Origin: Fuscovulum blasticum DSM 2131
Lineage (GTDB): Bacteria; Pseudomonadota; Alphaproteobacteria; Rhodobacterales; Rhodobacteraceae
Direction of reading: 5' to 3'
Assembly (NCBI RefSeq): GCF_003034965.1
Contig: NZ_PZKE01000002.1
Coordinates: 302,200-345,620 of the forward strand
Length of the DNA: 43,421 nucleotides
The first letter of the stretch is position 1. Each line of letters begins with the position of its first letter. The position numbers were made by a program, and so were the translations under genes. Positions 1 to 11,035 of the stretch are shown one piece after another. Under the pieces are notes generated by a model. It was given only the letters and a program-made list of their open reading frames with translations, searched no databases and had not been told where the DNA came from.

Positions 1-425
1 GTGGAACGCGCCGCGAATTGCCGCATGTCGAGGTGACCGCCGGGGGCGAAACAATGGGCACTGCCGGGTTCTACTACCGCCCGACCGTGGTGGCCGGGGC
101 GCGGCAAAGTGATGAAATCGTCCGGCGCGAAGTCTTTGGCCCGGTCGTGTCGATCACCCCCTTCTCGGACCCCGAAGAAGCCGTCACCTGGGCCAATGAC
201 AGCGACTATGGCCTCGCCTCTTCGGTCTGGACGCGCGATGTGGGGCGCGGCATGGAAACCGCCGCCCGGTTGCGCTACGGCTGCACCTGGGTGAACACGC
301 ATTTCATGCTGGTCAGCGAAATGCCGCATGGCGGGCTGAAGCAATCCGGCTATGGCAAGGATCTGTCGGCCTATGCGCTGGAGGATTACAGCGTGGTGCG
401 GCACGTCATGGTGAAGCACGGCTAG
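1..425 (+). CDS. Gamma-aminobutyraldehyde (1-pyrroline) dehydrogenase, C-terminal part (5' truncated by window)
   Basis: Only the last 141 or so residues are present, and the reading frame is open to the left edge. The segment has the aldehyde dehydrogenase superfamily C-terminal pattern: a GFYYRPTVV strand, then [12 protein letters not shown] (the conserved E-x-F-G-P motif contacting NAD ribose), and the late [11 protein letters not shown] motif. The ending [15 protein letters not shown] is very close to what I recall of E. coli PatD/YdcW, which oxidises 4-aminobutanal to GABA in putrescine breakdown. That supports the subfamily, but betaine-aldehyde dehydrogenase relatives cannot be excluded because the catalytic Cys and Glu lie outside the window. 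A TTG at 18 is only an internal leucine. The stop is TAG at 423-425. It faces oxyR convergently with a 24-bp gap that contains a short tandem of GGGACGGCTAGAC-like repeats. Confidence 0.85.
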   Translation, partial: GTRRELPHVEVTAGGETMGTAGFYYRPTVVAGARQSDEIVRREVFGPVVSITPFSDPEEAVTWANDSDYGLASSVWTRDVGRGMETAARLRYGCTWVNTHFMLVSEMPHGGLKQSGYGKDLSAYALEDYSVVRHVMVKHG

Positions 426-3683
<3,258 letters not shown>

Positions 3684-3709
3684 TCGCGGCACGGTCTGCC
3701 GGAACTTCG

Positions 3710-3741
3710 GGCGCCCTCCGGTCTTCGGGGGGCGCCTTTTT
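3710..3741 (+). terminator. Rho-independent terminator of katG
   Basis: GGCGCCCTCC (3710-3719) pairs with GGGGGGCGCC (3727-3736), with one G-T wobble, followed by TTTTT. It lies 27 bp after the katG stop and separates katG from the convergent cysteine-rich gene. Confidence 0.85.
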
Positions 3742-3756
3742 CGTGACGGCCCCGGC

Positions 3757-4164
3757 TCAGGCCAGACGGTCGGGCAAGACCTCGGCCCCGATCAGCGCAT
3801 CGGGCCGGGCGGCGGTGATCGCCGCCGCCGCAAGGCCCGGACCCGGCCCGGTTTCCCCGGTGCCAAGGTCGCCGCGCACCCAGGTGGCCCTGGCCCCGGC
3901 CTGCCAGCCCAGCCGGCAGGCGCGGATGCAGCCCACGGCCTCCAGCGTTCCCGAGATTTCGAAATCGGGCGTCAGCCCGCCCGCGCCGGTGGCCATGGCC
4001 GCCACCAGCCGCCGCGTCAGGTCCAGCCCCACCGGGCAGACCCGGCCCAGATGCGGGCAGACCGTCGCGCAGGTCACCTGCCAGCGCGGCGACATTCGGC
4101 CGGGGATTGCGTCGCCCGGCCCCTCGGGCGCAGAGGCCCGTTCGGGGAAAAATCCGTCTTCCAT
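3757..4164 (-). CDS. Small cysteine-rich (DUF1636-like) metal-binding protein, cobalamin-riboswitch controlled
   Basis: 135 residues. The ATG at 4164 is preceded by AGGAGA (4171-4176) at a good distance, and the longer upstream frame runs only through the riboswitch. Cysteines sit at 32, 36 and 43 (TCATVCPHLGRVCP) and at 79 and 83 (AVGCIRACRLGW). The second cluster follows a hydrophobic strand and precedes a WVRGDL segment, as in thioredoxin-like [2Fe-2S] ferredoxin folds and in the predicted metal-binding DUF1636/COG5469 family. Family assignment is from pattern, not a search. Control by a B12 riboswitch points to a role in cobalt or cobalamin metabolism, possibly cobalt handling. No catalytic function can be read from the sequence. 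It is a single gene, convergent with katG. Confidence 0.7.
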   Translation of the reverse strand: MEDGFFPERASAPEGPGDAIPGRMSPRWQVTCATVCPHLGRVCPVGLDLTRRLVAAMATGAGGLTPDFEISGTLEAVGCIRACRLGWQAGARATWVRGDLGTGETGPGPGLAAAAITAARPDALIGAEVLPDRLA

Positions 4165-4207
4165 CACGTCTCCTGTCGGGCGCCCCGCCCGCTTCGGGTT
4201 TCGGTGT

Positions 4208-4395
4208 GATGGCAGGTCTCCTGACTTGCGGGTCTTCGCCTTTCCGCGCCTTCCCGGTGCCGGGGCACCAGTGGACCATTGCGGATCAGCTCGCCGCTTA
4301 CAGTTGCGGGGGCAGTCGCGGCCTTGGCCCCCGAAGGCGCCGCACCGCGTTCCCATTTTCATCCGAAGGCTTGCGCCCGCCGGAACCATCGCCCG
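4208..4395 (-). ncRNA. Cobalamin (B12) riboswitch
   Basis: Read on the minus strand, the segment contains the full series of conserved cobalamin-aptamer blocks in order: AATGGGAACGCGGTGCGG (about 4337-4355), CGACTGCCCCCGCAACTGTA (about 4298-4319), CCACTGG, GGGAAGGCG, and finally the B12 box AGTCAGGAGACCTGCC (about 4212-4226). About 45 nt separate the aptamer from the ATG at 4164. That linker contains a GC-rich GGGGCGCCC palindrome next to the AGGAGA ribosome binding site, so control is probably by sequestering the ribosome binding site when adenosylcobalamin is bound. The 5' end abuts the recJ upstream region. The exact 5' boundary is approximate. Confidence 0.95.
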
Positions 4396-4500
4396 CAGAA
4401 AGCCGCGTTTCGGCGGGCAGAGTCAAGCCGTGCCGCGGGGGGCGGACGGGAGCGACCATTCCCCCTTGCGCGAAGGCCCCCGTTGCGGCACCCCTGCCCC

Positions 4501-6249
4501 ATGTCCAGCCCTGCCGCCTTTCTCAATGTCCAGGCCTCGCTGACCGGCCGCCGCTGGGTCGGGCCCGATGCCGGGGCCGACCGTCTGGCCGAGGCGATGG
4601 CGCAAGCCACCCGCCTGCCGCTGCCGCTGTGCCGCATCCTTGTCAGCCGCGGCGTGCCGCCCGATCAGGCCGCGGGCTTTCTGGCCCCCACGCTGAAAGA
4701 CCTGCTGCCCGACCCGCGGTCGCTGCGCGACATGGAAAAAGCCGCCGCGCGGCTGGTGCGCGCCCTGACCTCGGGCGAGCGGATCGCCATCTTCGCCGAT
4801 TACGATGTGGACGGCGGGGCTTCGGCCGCGCTGCTGCTGGCCTGGCTGCGCGCGCTGGGGCGCGATGCCACACTGTATATCCCGGACCGCATCGACGAAG
4901 GCTATGGCCCCAATGTGCCGGCCATGCAGGCGCTGGCGCGCGACCACGGGCTGATCCTTTGCGTCGATTGCGGCACGCTGAGCCATGAGCCGGTTGCCGC
5001 CGCCGCGCCGGCCGATGTGGTGATCCTTGACCACCACCTTGCCACCGAAACCCTGCCCGCCGCCCATGCGGTGGTGAACCCCAACCGGCAGGACGAAGAC
5101 GGCAGTCTGGCCCATCTTTGCGCGGCCTCGGTGGTGTTCCTTGCGCTGGTCGAGGCCAACCGGCAGTTGCGCGGCCAGGGCACCGCCGGCCCCGACCTGA
5201 TGGCGCTGCTGGATCTGGTCGCGCTGGCGACGGTGGCCGATGTGGCCCCGCTGATCGGCGTCAACCGCGCCTTCGTGCGGCAGGGGCTGCGCGTCATGGC
5301 CCGGCGGGAGCGGCCCGGCCTGCGCGCGCTGGCCGACATCGCCCGCATGGACAGCGCCCCCACCGCCTATGCCCTGGGCTTTCTGCTGGGGCCGCGCGTC
5401 AATGCCGGGGGCCGCATCGGCCAGGCCGATCTTGGCGCCCGCCTGCTGGCCGCCACCGATGACGCCCAGGCCCTGGCCCTGGCCCGCCGGCTGGACGAGC
5501 TGAACACCGAACGCCGCGTGCTGACCGAGGCCGTCCGCGAAGAGGCGCTGGCCCAGGCCGAGGCGCGCGGGCTTGACGGCCCGCTGGTCTGGGCCGCCGC
5601 CGAAGGCTGGCATCCCGGCGTGGTGGGAATCGTTGCCGCGCGGCTGAAGGAAGCCACCAACCGCCCCGCCATCGTGATCGGCTTCGACGGCGGCATCGGC
5701 AAGGGATCGGGCCGGTCGGTCGCCGGGGTTGATCTGGGTGCCGCCGTGCAGCGCGTGGCGGCCGAGGGGCTGCTGGTCAAGGGCGGCGGGCACAAGATGG
5801 CCGCCGGCCTGACGGTGGACCGCGACCGGCTTGACGCCGCCATGGCCCGCCTGTCCGAGCTGCTGGCCCGTCAGGGCGCCGGCGCCGCCGGCCCGCAAGA
5901 CCTGCGCATCGACGGGTTGCTGATGCCCGAAGCGGCGAACCTGGCGCTGGCCGAACAGATCGAAAGCGCCGGCCCTTTCGGCGCCTCGGCCCCGGCGCCG
6001 CGATTCGCGCTGCCCTCGGTCAGCGTCGCCGCCCGCCGCATGGGCGAATCGCACCTGCGGCTGACCATCGGCGGGCGCAGCGGCGGCGGGCCGGAAGCGG
6101 TGCTGTTCGGCGCCTTCGACAGCCCCCTTGGCCCCGCGCTGGAACAGGGCGGACACCGGCTTTTCCACCTTGCCGGCAAGCTGGAGGTGAACACCTGGGG
6201 CGGCCGTTCGCGCGTGCAGTTCCGTCTGGACGATGCCGCGGAAGCCTGA
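4501..6249 (+). CDS. recJ: Single-stranded-DNA-specific exonuclease RecJ
   Basis: 582 residues, typical for RecJ, a 5'-3' ssDNA exonuclease acting in recombination and mismatch repair in the cytoplasm. The DHH phosphoesterase domain carries DYDVDG (100-105), CVDCG (motif II region) and the name-giving DHH at about 177 (ILDHHLATE). The DHHA1 substrate-binding domain has GGGHKMAAG at about 428-436, and an OB-fold domain fills the C-terminus. The start is ATG 4501, and the longer frame upstream has no RecJ-like sequence and overlaps the riboswitch. It is divergent from the riboswitch-controlled gene. The stop is TGA at 6247-6249, and tRNA-Glu begins 71 bp later. Confidence 0.96.
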   Translation: MSSPAAFLNVQASLTGRRWVGPDAGADRLAEAMAQATRLPLPLCRILVSRGVPPDQAAGFLAPTLKDLLPDPRSLRDMEKAAARLVRALTSGERIAIFADYDVDGGASAALLLAWLRALGRDATLYIPDRIDEGYGPNVPAMQALARDHGLILCVDCGTLSHEPVAAAAPADVVILDHHLATETLPAAHAVVNPNRQDEDGSLAHLCAASVVFLALVEANRQLRGQGTAGPDLMALLDLVALATVADVAPLIGVNRAFVRQGLRVMARRERPGLRALADIARMDSAPTAYALGFLLGPRVNAGGRIGQADLGARLLAATDDAQALALARRLDELNTERRVLTEAVREEALAQAEARGLDGPLVWAAAEGWHPGVVGIVAARLKEATNRPAIVIGFDGGIGKGSGRSVAGVDLGAAVQRVAAEGLLVKGGGHKMAAGLTVDRDRLDAAMARLSELLARQGAGAAGPQDLRIDGLLMPEAANLALAEQIESAGPFGASAPAPRFALPSVSVAARRMGESHLRLTIGGRSGGGPEAVLFGAFDSPLGPALEQGGHRLFHLAGKLEVNTWGGRSRVQFRLDDAAEA

Positions 6250-6320
6250 TCGGAAAACCTTCGTTTTTCCTCTTGCAGAACCCGCGCAGCCCCGTTAGAC
6301 ACCCGCCACACCGAAAGCGT

Positions 6321-6395
6321 GGCCCGTTCGTCTATCGGTTAGGACACCAGGTTTTCAACCTGGGAAGAGGGGTTCGACTCCCCTACGGGCTGCCA
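6321..6395 (+). tRNA. tRNA-Glu (TTC)
   Basis: 75-nt tRNA with encoded CCA (6393-6395). The acceptor stem is GGCCCGT/ACGGGCT. The anticodon arm is CCAGG-TTTTCAA-CCTGG with anticodon TTC at 6354-6356, and the T arm is GAGGGGTTCGACTCCCCT. All arms pair. Its 3' side adjoins a lower-GC segment, a common integration point for mobile DNA. Confidence 0.98.
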
Positions 6396-6681
6396 CTTCA
6401 CCTATTTAAGTTGTTGATTTTACTCAATAATCTGTAGGTGCGAAAATCTCCACCCACAATCTACCCATGACAGATTGCCCCCCGAAAGCAGCCCTTCCGA
6501 CCCGCCCCAGACCGGGAAACGATCACGCATACGTGAACACCCAAGATCATGTTCCTGCGCGACGAGCTGCCGAAGTCCCCACAAATCTTGACGATTGCGC
6601 TAGGCAATCACCATCTGTAAGGAACTTGTGTTAGACTGTGGGTAAGTTGTGGATAACACGACGAAGCAGAAGGAGGTCGAA
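6396..6681. other. AT-rich gap after tRNA-Glu; possible integration scar
   Basis: No convincing gene. The first 75 bp are markedly AT-rich. CACCTA (6396-6401) and TAGGTG (6435-6440) form an inverted pair, and related short words such as TGTGGGT and GTAGATT recur on the minus strand, resembling tyrosine-recombinase arm sites. No integrase gene and no second copy of the tRNA 3' end was seen in the window, so an attachment site remains a guess. The last 60 bp presumably carry the promoter of the Panacea gene. Confidence 0.35.
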
Positions 6682-7200
6682 ATGAACGCTACTGCGGCCC
6701 CTACTTCGGCCATGGCGGTTGCAAACTGGTTTCTCGAACGTTCGCGGCGGGAATCTTCGGTGCCGCCCTGCGACCAACTGAAACTGTATAAGTTGGTCTT
6801 CTACGCTCATGCTTGGTTCCTCGGGAACGGCTGCGGCCCGCTGTTCGACGAAGACGTTGAAGCTTGGCCGCATGGCCCGGTCGTTCGCGACCTATACATT
6901 CAGTTCAAAGATGCGGGTCGCGGCCCGATCAACAAGCTTGGCACCCGCTACGCTGTTCAAAACGGAAAATTCCAACTGGAAACGCCGGTATATTCGGGCG
7001 ATTTGGAACCGTTCTTCGAATCCGTTTGGAATTCCTACAAGGCTCATTCGGGCATCCAACTGTCAAACGCGAGCCATGCCCAAGGTGAACCTTGGACCCT
7101 TGTTGCGGAAAAGATGGACTTGGCGGGCAAGCCCACCATTCCCAACGAACTGATTGAACAGGTGTATCGTGCTAAAGTCCAAAGAAGCCGACAGCACTGA
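6682..7200 (+). CDS. Panacea-domain (SocA/GepA-like, DUF4065) protein, likely antitoxin
   Basis: 172 residues. The ATG at 6682 follows a perfect AGGAGG (6671-6676) five bases upstream, and an in-frame ATG at 6649 has no ribosome binding site. The sequence reads MAVANWFLERS, LKLYKLVFYAHAWFLG, LFDEDVEAWPHGPVV and FKDAGRG in that order, the diagnostic pattern of the Panacea domain (formerly DUF4065), used by SocA and by many hyper-promiscuous antitoxins of PanAT-type modules. A late GEPWTLV stretch also fits. Its stop overlaps the start of a small membrane protein, so the two are translationally coupled. GC content is clearly lower than in recJ or cas3, indicating transfer. Neutralisation of the partner is inferred from family and layout. 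Confidence 0.85.
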   Translation: MNATAAPTSAMAVANWFLERSRRESSVPPCDQLKLYKLVFYAHAWFLGNGCGPLFDEDVEAWPHGPVVRDLYIQFKDAGRGPINKLGTRYAVQNGKFQLETPVYSGDLEPFFESVWNSYKAHSGIQLSNASHAQGEPWTLVAEKMDLAGKPTIPNELIEQVYRAKVQRSRQH

Positions 7201-7540
7201 CGCCAAGGTGTGCGAAGATGCGCCGACAGAACTGGTTGTCTTTGACGACACTGTTGGCGCTTCGACTGAACCGGACGACTACACCAAGCAGTTCAACACC
7301 GAAAAACTTAACGATTACCGCCAAGACATTAAGCTTCGGAAGCATTTCTCATGGGCAACTTACGGTCTGCTTTGCGCTTGGCTGGTGATTGTTGCTGGGC
7401 TTCTGATCTGGTCTTCGCGGTCGGATGAAGTCCTTATCGCGCTTATCTCTGGCGCGACCATTCAAGTAATCGGCCTTTACTACATCGTTCTTCGATACAT
7501 CTTCCCAAGTCGCGGCGGTAGCGGCGAGAACGGTTCGTAA
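7169..7540 (+). CDS. Small two-helix membrane protein, candidate toxin of the Panacea pair
   Basis: About 123 residues if GTG 7169 is used, with TTG 7154 giving five more. Either start lies inside the Panacea gene, so the overlap is 32 or 47 bp. The N-terminal 60 residues are acidic and soluble, followed by a YRQDIKLRKHF basic segment. Two hydrophobic helices come next (YGLLCAWLVIVAGLLIW and EVLIALISGATIQVIGLYYIV), with a short glycine/serine-rich tail. No enzymatic motif is visible. A membrane-acting effector beside a Panacea antitoxin is a known type of toxin-antitoxin/defence pair, so a membrane-damaging toxin is a reasonable inference. The alternative is a membrane-anchored sensor or effector of an uncharacterised defence system. 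Confidence 0.6.
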   Translation: MLKSKEADSTDAKVCEDAPTELVVFDDTVGASTEPDDYTKQFNTEKLNDYRQDIKLRKHFSWATYGLLCAWLVIVAGLLIWSSRSDEVLIALISGATIQVIGLYYIVLRYIFPSRGGSGENGS

Positions 7541-7564
7541 AAAGCCACCCCGGAAGGTGCGGCT
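7538..7564 (-). terminator. Terminator of the Cas2-like gene
   Basis: On the minus strand GCCGCACC and GGGTGGC form a stem with one bulge around TTCCG, followed by TTTTT. It lies 13 bp after the stop at 7577 and overlaps the end of the convergent membrane-protein gene. Confidence 0.6.
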
Positions 7565-7576
7565 GTTGTCTCTAAA

Positions 7577-7852
7577 CTATTCTTGGGCGTTTTCTTTTAG
7601 CCAAGCGACGGCTTCTTTCGATGCCTTCTGGGTGCCCCATGAAAGCTTTGGCTTCAATTGAACGACAACAATAGTGTCGTCACCGTCTAGCAAGCCCTTG
7701 ACCCAATCGCGAACTTGCGCCGCGGTGTTGTTCAACGTGATGCCCCAAACACTTTCGGCCAGACTAACGCCGTCGTGTTCTCTCATTCCTTCATAGAAGG
7801 CGTCATAGTTCCGCCCTTTGTGCGTGTCGTACGTAATAATGAACGATGCCAT
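7577..7852 (-). CDS. Stand-alone Cas2-like (SinR-type) protein
   Basis: 91 residues from ATG 7852, preceded by GAGGGG at 6-7 nt. The opening strand FIITYDTHKGRNYDAFYEGM has the Asp at the end of beta-1 and the following helix seen in Cas2/VapD-type ferredoxin folds. LAESVWGITLNN corresponds to beta-2, and DDTIVVVQLKP to the later strand. I recognise this as the family annotated SinR or Cas2-like in genomes. It is not the locus Cas2, which is the unrelated-looking 95-residue protein at 16838. The role of the family is unclear to me, and nuclease or toxin (VapD-like) activity is possible. It has its own terminator, runs opposite to the cas genes and has lower GC than they do, so it belongs to the accessory island. 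Confidence 0.6.
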   Translation of the reverse strand: MASFIITYDTHKGRNYDAFYEGMREHDGVSLAESVWGITLNNTAAQVRDWVKGLLDGDDTIVVVQLKPKLSWGTQKASKEAVAWLKENAQE

Positions 7853-7937
7853 ATTTGCCCCTCTATTAGATCCTAATACCGTTATGATGTGGGAACTATC
7901 ACGACGCAATCAAGACCTTGCTTCGCCTTTGACGACG

Positions 7938-7963
7938 AAAAAAGCCGCGCCCGAAAGCGCGGC
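7938..7963 (-). terminator. Strong intrinsic terminator, minus strand
   Basis: Read on the minus strand: GCCGCGC, a 4-5 nt loop, GCGCGGC, then TTTTTT. It lies 27 bp after the stop of the frameshifted gene at 7990, which shows that a real transcription unit once ended here. Confidence 0.85.
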
Positions 7964-7989
7964 AGTTGTTCCGATCTTCACTTCGGGAA

Positions 7990-8426
7990 CTATTCGGTGA
8001 ACGCTTCGACAGGTAGCCCCACAAGGGGTGCGCCGGGGTCGATACCCGCAGCGGTGCAGGCTTGGCGCGTGGTGGCCCCTGCGGCGACCCGCAGCACGGC
8101 TACGGCGGGGAAATCGGGCCGTCCTGCCCCTGCAAGCCAAGCGACGTGCTGCGCCCTGTCTGCAAGCCGTTGCTGCCCCTCTGGCGCGGCCCATGTGGGC
8201 ACATAGCCCGATGCCAGGGTGAACATGGGCGACGGCGGCATTCATACGAAGGGTGTTCAAGCGTTCCGGCGAAATGCCAGAAAGCGCGGCAGGCGCTTCG
8301 AACAAAGCGGTCGCGAAGCGAATACCGGCTTCGACCAAGCCCCGCAGTTCGGCGATGAAGTCCGGGTCGCCGCGCTTCGATAGGCCAGAAACGGCCCCGC
8401 ACCCGGTGACGGCGAACAGATTTCAT
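7990..8426 (-). pseudogene. Frameshifted gene of unknown function
   Basis: The coding signal moves between minus-strand frames. The 3' part, reading MFTLASGYVPTWAAPEGQQ through to LVGLPVEAFTE and TAG (7990-7992), is in one frame. The upstream part (RGDPDFIAELRGLVEAG, then LSGISPERLNTLRMNAAVA) is in another, and they join if one base is skipped near 8228-8231 (GCCCATG). The upstream frame meets a TGA near 8425, and a second one-base slip there would connect it to an ATG at 8426. The rebuilt protein would be about 145 residues with no family I recognise; it has the look of a small phage or accessory protein. A good terminator follows. Sequencing error is the alternative to decay. Confidence 0.45.
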
Positions 8427-8521
8427 GATCCCGTCGATCCTTGAGTCGGCAACCCGACTGGACTTACGCTTTTCAAACACCTGTGCTGTCTTCCGCCGGC
8501 GCAGGCCGGTTCACGGATCGC

Positions 8522-11035
8522 ATGGACGACAATTCAATGTTTGCCTGGCCTGGAAAAAGCGCGGCCGAGGGGCAGGTGCCGCACCCGGCGGTCCTGCACA
8601 TGCTGGATGTCGGCGCCGTCGCCGAACGGCTGATCGCCCCCTTTGGCTTCGAGCCTGCGCTGCGCGACGCGCTGGTGCTTCTGGTCGCGCTGCATGATCT
8701 GGGAAAGATCAGCGACTCGTTCCGGGCGATGATCGAGAACGGTTCTCGGCAGACATACCGCCACTGGGAATTGTCCGAGGCGTTGTTCTTCGCCCATGAT
8801 GCGCTGCTGGGCGCAAAACTGGGTGGCGATGATCTTCAGCGCGCCGCGCTTTACGCGGCCGTCGCGGGGCACCACGGCCAGCCCTCTGACCTTGTGCTGG
8901 GCGACCTTGGCGGATCAAGCCGGGATCTGCGGAAAGTCCTGCGGCAGGTTGGATCGGGGCTGGAACCGGCGGGCGAGGTCATTGCGGCTTTCAGCGCCCT
9001 CTGGTCCGGCGCATCGCTGCAGAGCCTTGCCCCGGGCGCCGCCACGACCGCGCTGAGCTGGTGGGTGCCGGGCCTTTGTGCCACGGCTGACTGGGTCGGG
9101 TCGAACACCACCTGGTTTCCGCCAAGGGCCGGTCAGCCCCGGCTGGCCGACTATCTGGCCGAGGCGCGCGCAGCGGCGGGGCGGGCCGTGGCCGAGGCCG
9201 GGCTGGCGGGCAGCCCGGTGCAACCGGGCGCGACCTTCGACTTTGCCCTGCGCCCGATGCAGGCGGCCTGTGCCTTGGTCGCCCTGCCCGATGGCCCCGT
9301 GCTGGCGGTGATCGAAGATGAAACCGGCGCGGGCAAGACCGAGGCGGCGCTGATCCTTGCGCATCGCATGGCGCAGGCGGGCAAGGGGCGCGGCCTTTAC
9401 TTCGCCCTGCCGACGATGGCGACGGCGGATGCGATGTTCGGCCGTGCCAGCGAGGCCGTGGGCCGGATCTTCGCCGCCCCGAGATTGACCCTGGCGCATG
9501 GCCGCGCCGCGCTTTCGGTTCCGTTCCGCGATCTGCCGACAGGGGGTGCGCCGGGCGAGGATGCGCCATCCTGCACCGACTGGCTGAAACAAAGCCGCCG
9601 CCGTGCGCTTTTGGCTGATGTCGGCGTGGGCACGGTGGATCAGGCGCTGCTGTCGGTGCTGCCGGTCAAGCACCAGACGCTTCGGCATTTCGGGCTGTCC
9701 TCGAAGATCCTGATCGTCGATGAGGTTCACGAGATGGGCGAGCCCTATATCGGCAAGGAGCTGGAGCGTCTGTTGCAGATGCACCGCGCGGCGGGTGGTT
9801 CGGCCATCCTTCTGACGGCCACGCTGCCGCTGGACCTGCGGGCGCGGTTGCTGGCGACCTATGGCGAGGCCAATCCCGGCCCGGCCTATCCGGCGCTGAC
9901 GGTGGCGGGCGGGGCTTCGGTCACGGGTTTCGCCGCCGATACGCGGCCGGTGAAGGGGCCGGTGCAGGTGGACAGGATCGACAGCGCCGAGGCGGCAGCC
10001 GATCTGATGGTGGCGCAGGCGGCGCAGGGCGCGGCCTGCGTCTGGGTGCGCAACGGGGTGGATGATGCGATCGCCGCCGTCGGGATGCTGCGGGAACGGG
10101 GGGTGGCCGCGCGGCTGCTACATGCGCGCTTCGCGCTGAACGACCGCAAGCGGATCGAGGCCGAGGTGCTGGCGCGCGTCGGCAAGGATGGGGTGGATCG
10201 GGCGGGCTTCGTGCTGGTGGCGACGCAGGTGCTGGAGGCTTCGCTGGACCTTGATTTCGATGTCATGGTCTCGGACATCGCCCCGATTGCGGCGCTGATC
10301 CAGCGGGCCGGGCGGCTGTGGCGGCATATGGACCGCCGCCCCGCCGCGACGCGCCCGGTCCCCGCCCCCGTGCTGCATGTGCTGTCGCCCGATCCGGCGA
10401 AGGTGACCGATGACCGCTGGCTGCAGGGCACGCTGGGCAGCGGGGCCTGGGTCTATTCGGTTGCCGATGTCTGGCGCAGCGCCCGCGTGCTGTTCGCGGC
10501 AGGGCGGATCGAGGCCCCGCAGGGATTGCGCGCGCTGATCGAGGCGGTGCATGGCGCGGGCGCCGAGGATGTGCCCGAGGCGTTGGTGCGGGCCGAGATG
10601 GAGGCGCTTGGCAAGGCAGCGGGCGCCCGCACCCTTGCGCTGCACAATCTGGTGGACCTGTCCGCGGGTTACCGGGATGCGGGCCGGGGCGCGGACGATG
10701 TGGCCTACCCCACCCGCCTGGGCGAAGAGACGCGCGTTCTGGTTCTGGCCCGCCGGGTGGGGGCGGCGCTGCACCCCTGGGCGCCACCCGATCCGGCAAA
10801 CGACCCTGGCTGGTCAGACGCCTGGGCCTTCTCGGAAGTCGCGGCCAGCCGCAGGAAGCTGGACCGCCTGCCCCTGCCCGACCAATCCTCGCCCGAGATC
10901 GCGGCCATCACCCGCCTCTGGCCCGAGTGGAGGAGTGCCGGGACAATCCTCTGCCCGGTTGCCGAAGACGGCACCATCTGCGAGGGCTTGCGGTATGGCA
11001 CGGATTGCGGTCTGGTGTTCACTCCCCGGGCGTGA
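8522..11035 (+). CDS. cas3: CRISPR-associated helicase/nuclease Cas3 (type I-E)
   Basis: 837 residues from ATG 8522. The frame opens at TTG 8441, and ATG 8537 is also possible; none has a clear ribosome binding site, but family similarity (AWPGKS, then VLHMLDVGAVAE) begins here. Cas3 is recruited by target-bound Cascade and degrades DNA. The N-terminal HD nuclease domain has the motif LHDLGK (HD at 58-59) and GHHGQ. The SF2 helicase carries Walker A ETGAGKT at about 266, DEVH at about 399, the SAT-like LLTATLP, and motif VI QRAGRLWRH, where the more usual H is replaced by W. The C-terminal domain is present. It is the first gene of the locus. Its stop codon (11033-11035) lies inside the hairpin loop of a degenerate CRISPR repeat. 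Confidence 0.95.
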   Translation: MDDNSMFAWPGKSAAEGQVPHPAVLHMLDVGAVAERLIAPFGFEPALRDALVLLVALHDLGKISDSFRAMIENGSRQTYRHWELSEALFFAHDALLGAKLGGDDLQRAALYAAVAGHHGQPSDLVLGDLGGSSRDLRKVLRQVGSGLEPAGEVIAAFSALWSGASLQSLAPGAATTALSWWVPGLCATADWVGSNTTWFPPRAGQPRLADYLAEARAAAGRAVAEAGLAGSPVQPGATFDFALRPMQAACALVALPDGPVLAVIEDETGAGKTEAALILAHRMAQAGKGRGLYFALPTMATADAMFGRASEAVGRIFAAPRLTLAHGRAALSVPFRDLPTGGAPGEDAPSCTDWLKQSRRRALLADVGVGTVDQALLSVLPVKHQTLRHFGLSSKILIVDEVHEMGEPYIGKELERLLQMHRAAGGSAILLTATLPLDLRARLLATYGEANPGPAYPALTVAGGASVTGFAADTRPVKGPVQVDRIDSAEAAADLMVAQAAQGAACVWVRNGVDDAIAAVGMLRERGVAARLLHARFALNDRKRIEAEVLARVGKDGVDRAGFVLVATQVLEASLDLDFDVMVSDIAPIAALIQRAGRLWRHMDRRPAATRPVPAPVLHVLSPDPAKVTDDRWLQGTLGSGAWVYSVADVWRSARVLFAAGRIEAPQGLRALIEAVHGAGAEDVPEALVRAEMEALGKAAGARTLALHNLVDLSAGYRDAGRGADDVAYPTRLGEETRVLVLARRVGAALHPWAPPDPANDPGWSDAWAFSEVAASRRKLDRLPLPDQSSPEIAAITRLWPEWRSAGTILCPVAEDGTICEGLRYGTDCGLVFTPRA

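Noticed and set aside
6396-6480. A defined attachment site of an integrative element at tRNA-Glu
   Set aside because: Only imperfect short repeats were seen; no duplicated tRNA end and no integrase in the window, so it is reported as a possible scar only.
6648-6656. TGTGGATAA, an exact DnaA-box-like 9-mer
   Set aside because: A single copy with no cluster, no replication genes and no AT-rich unwinding region next to it; chance is likely.
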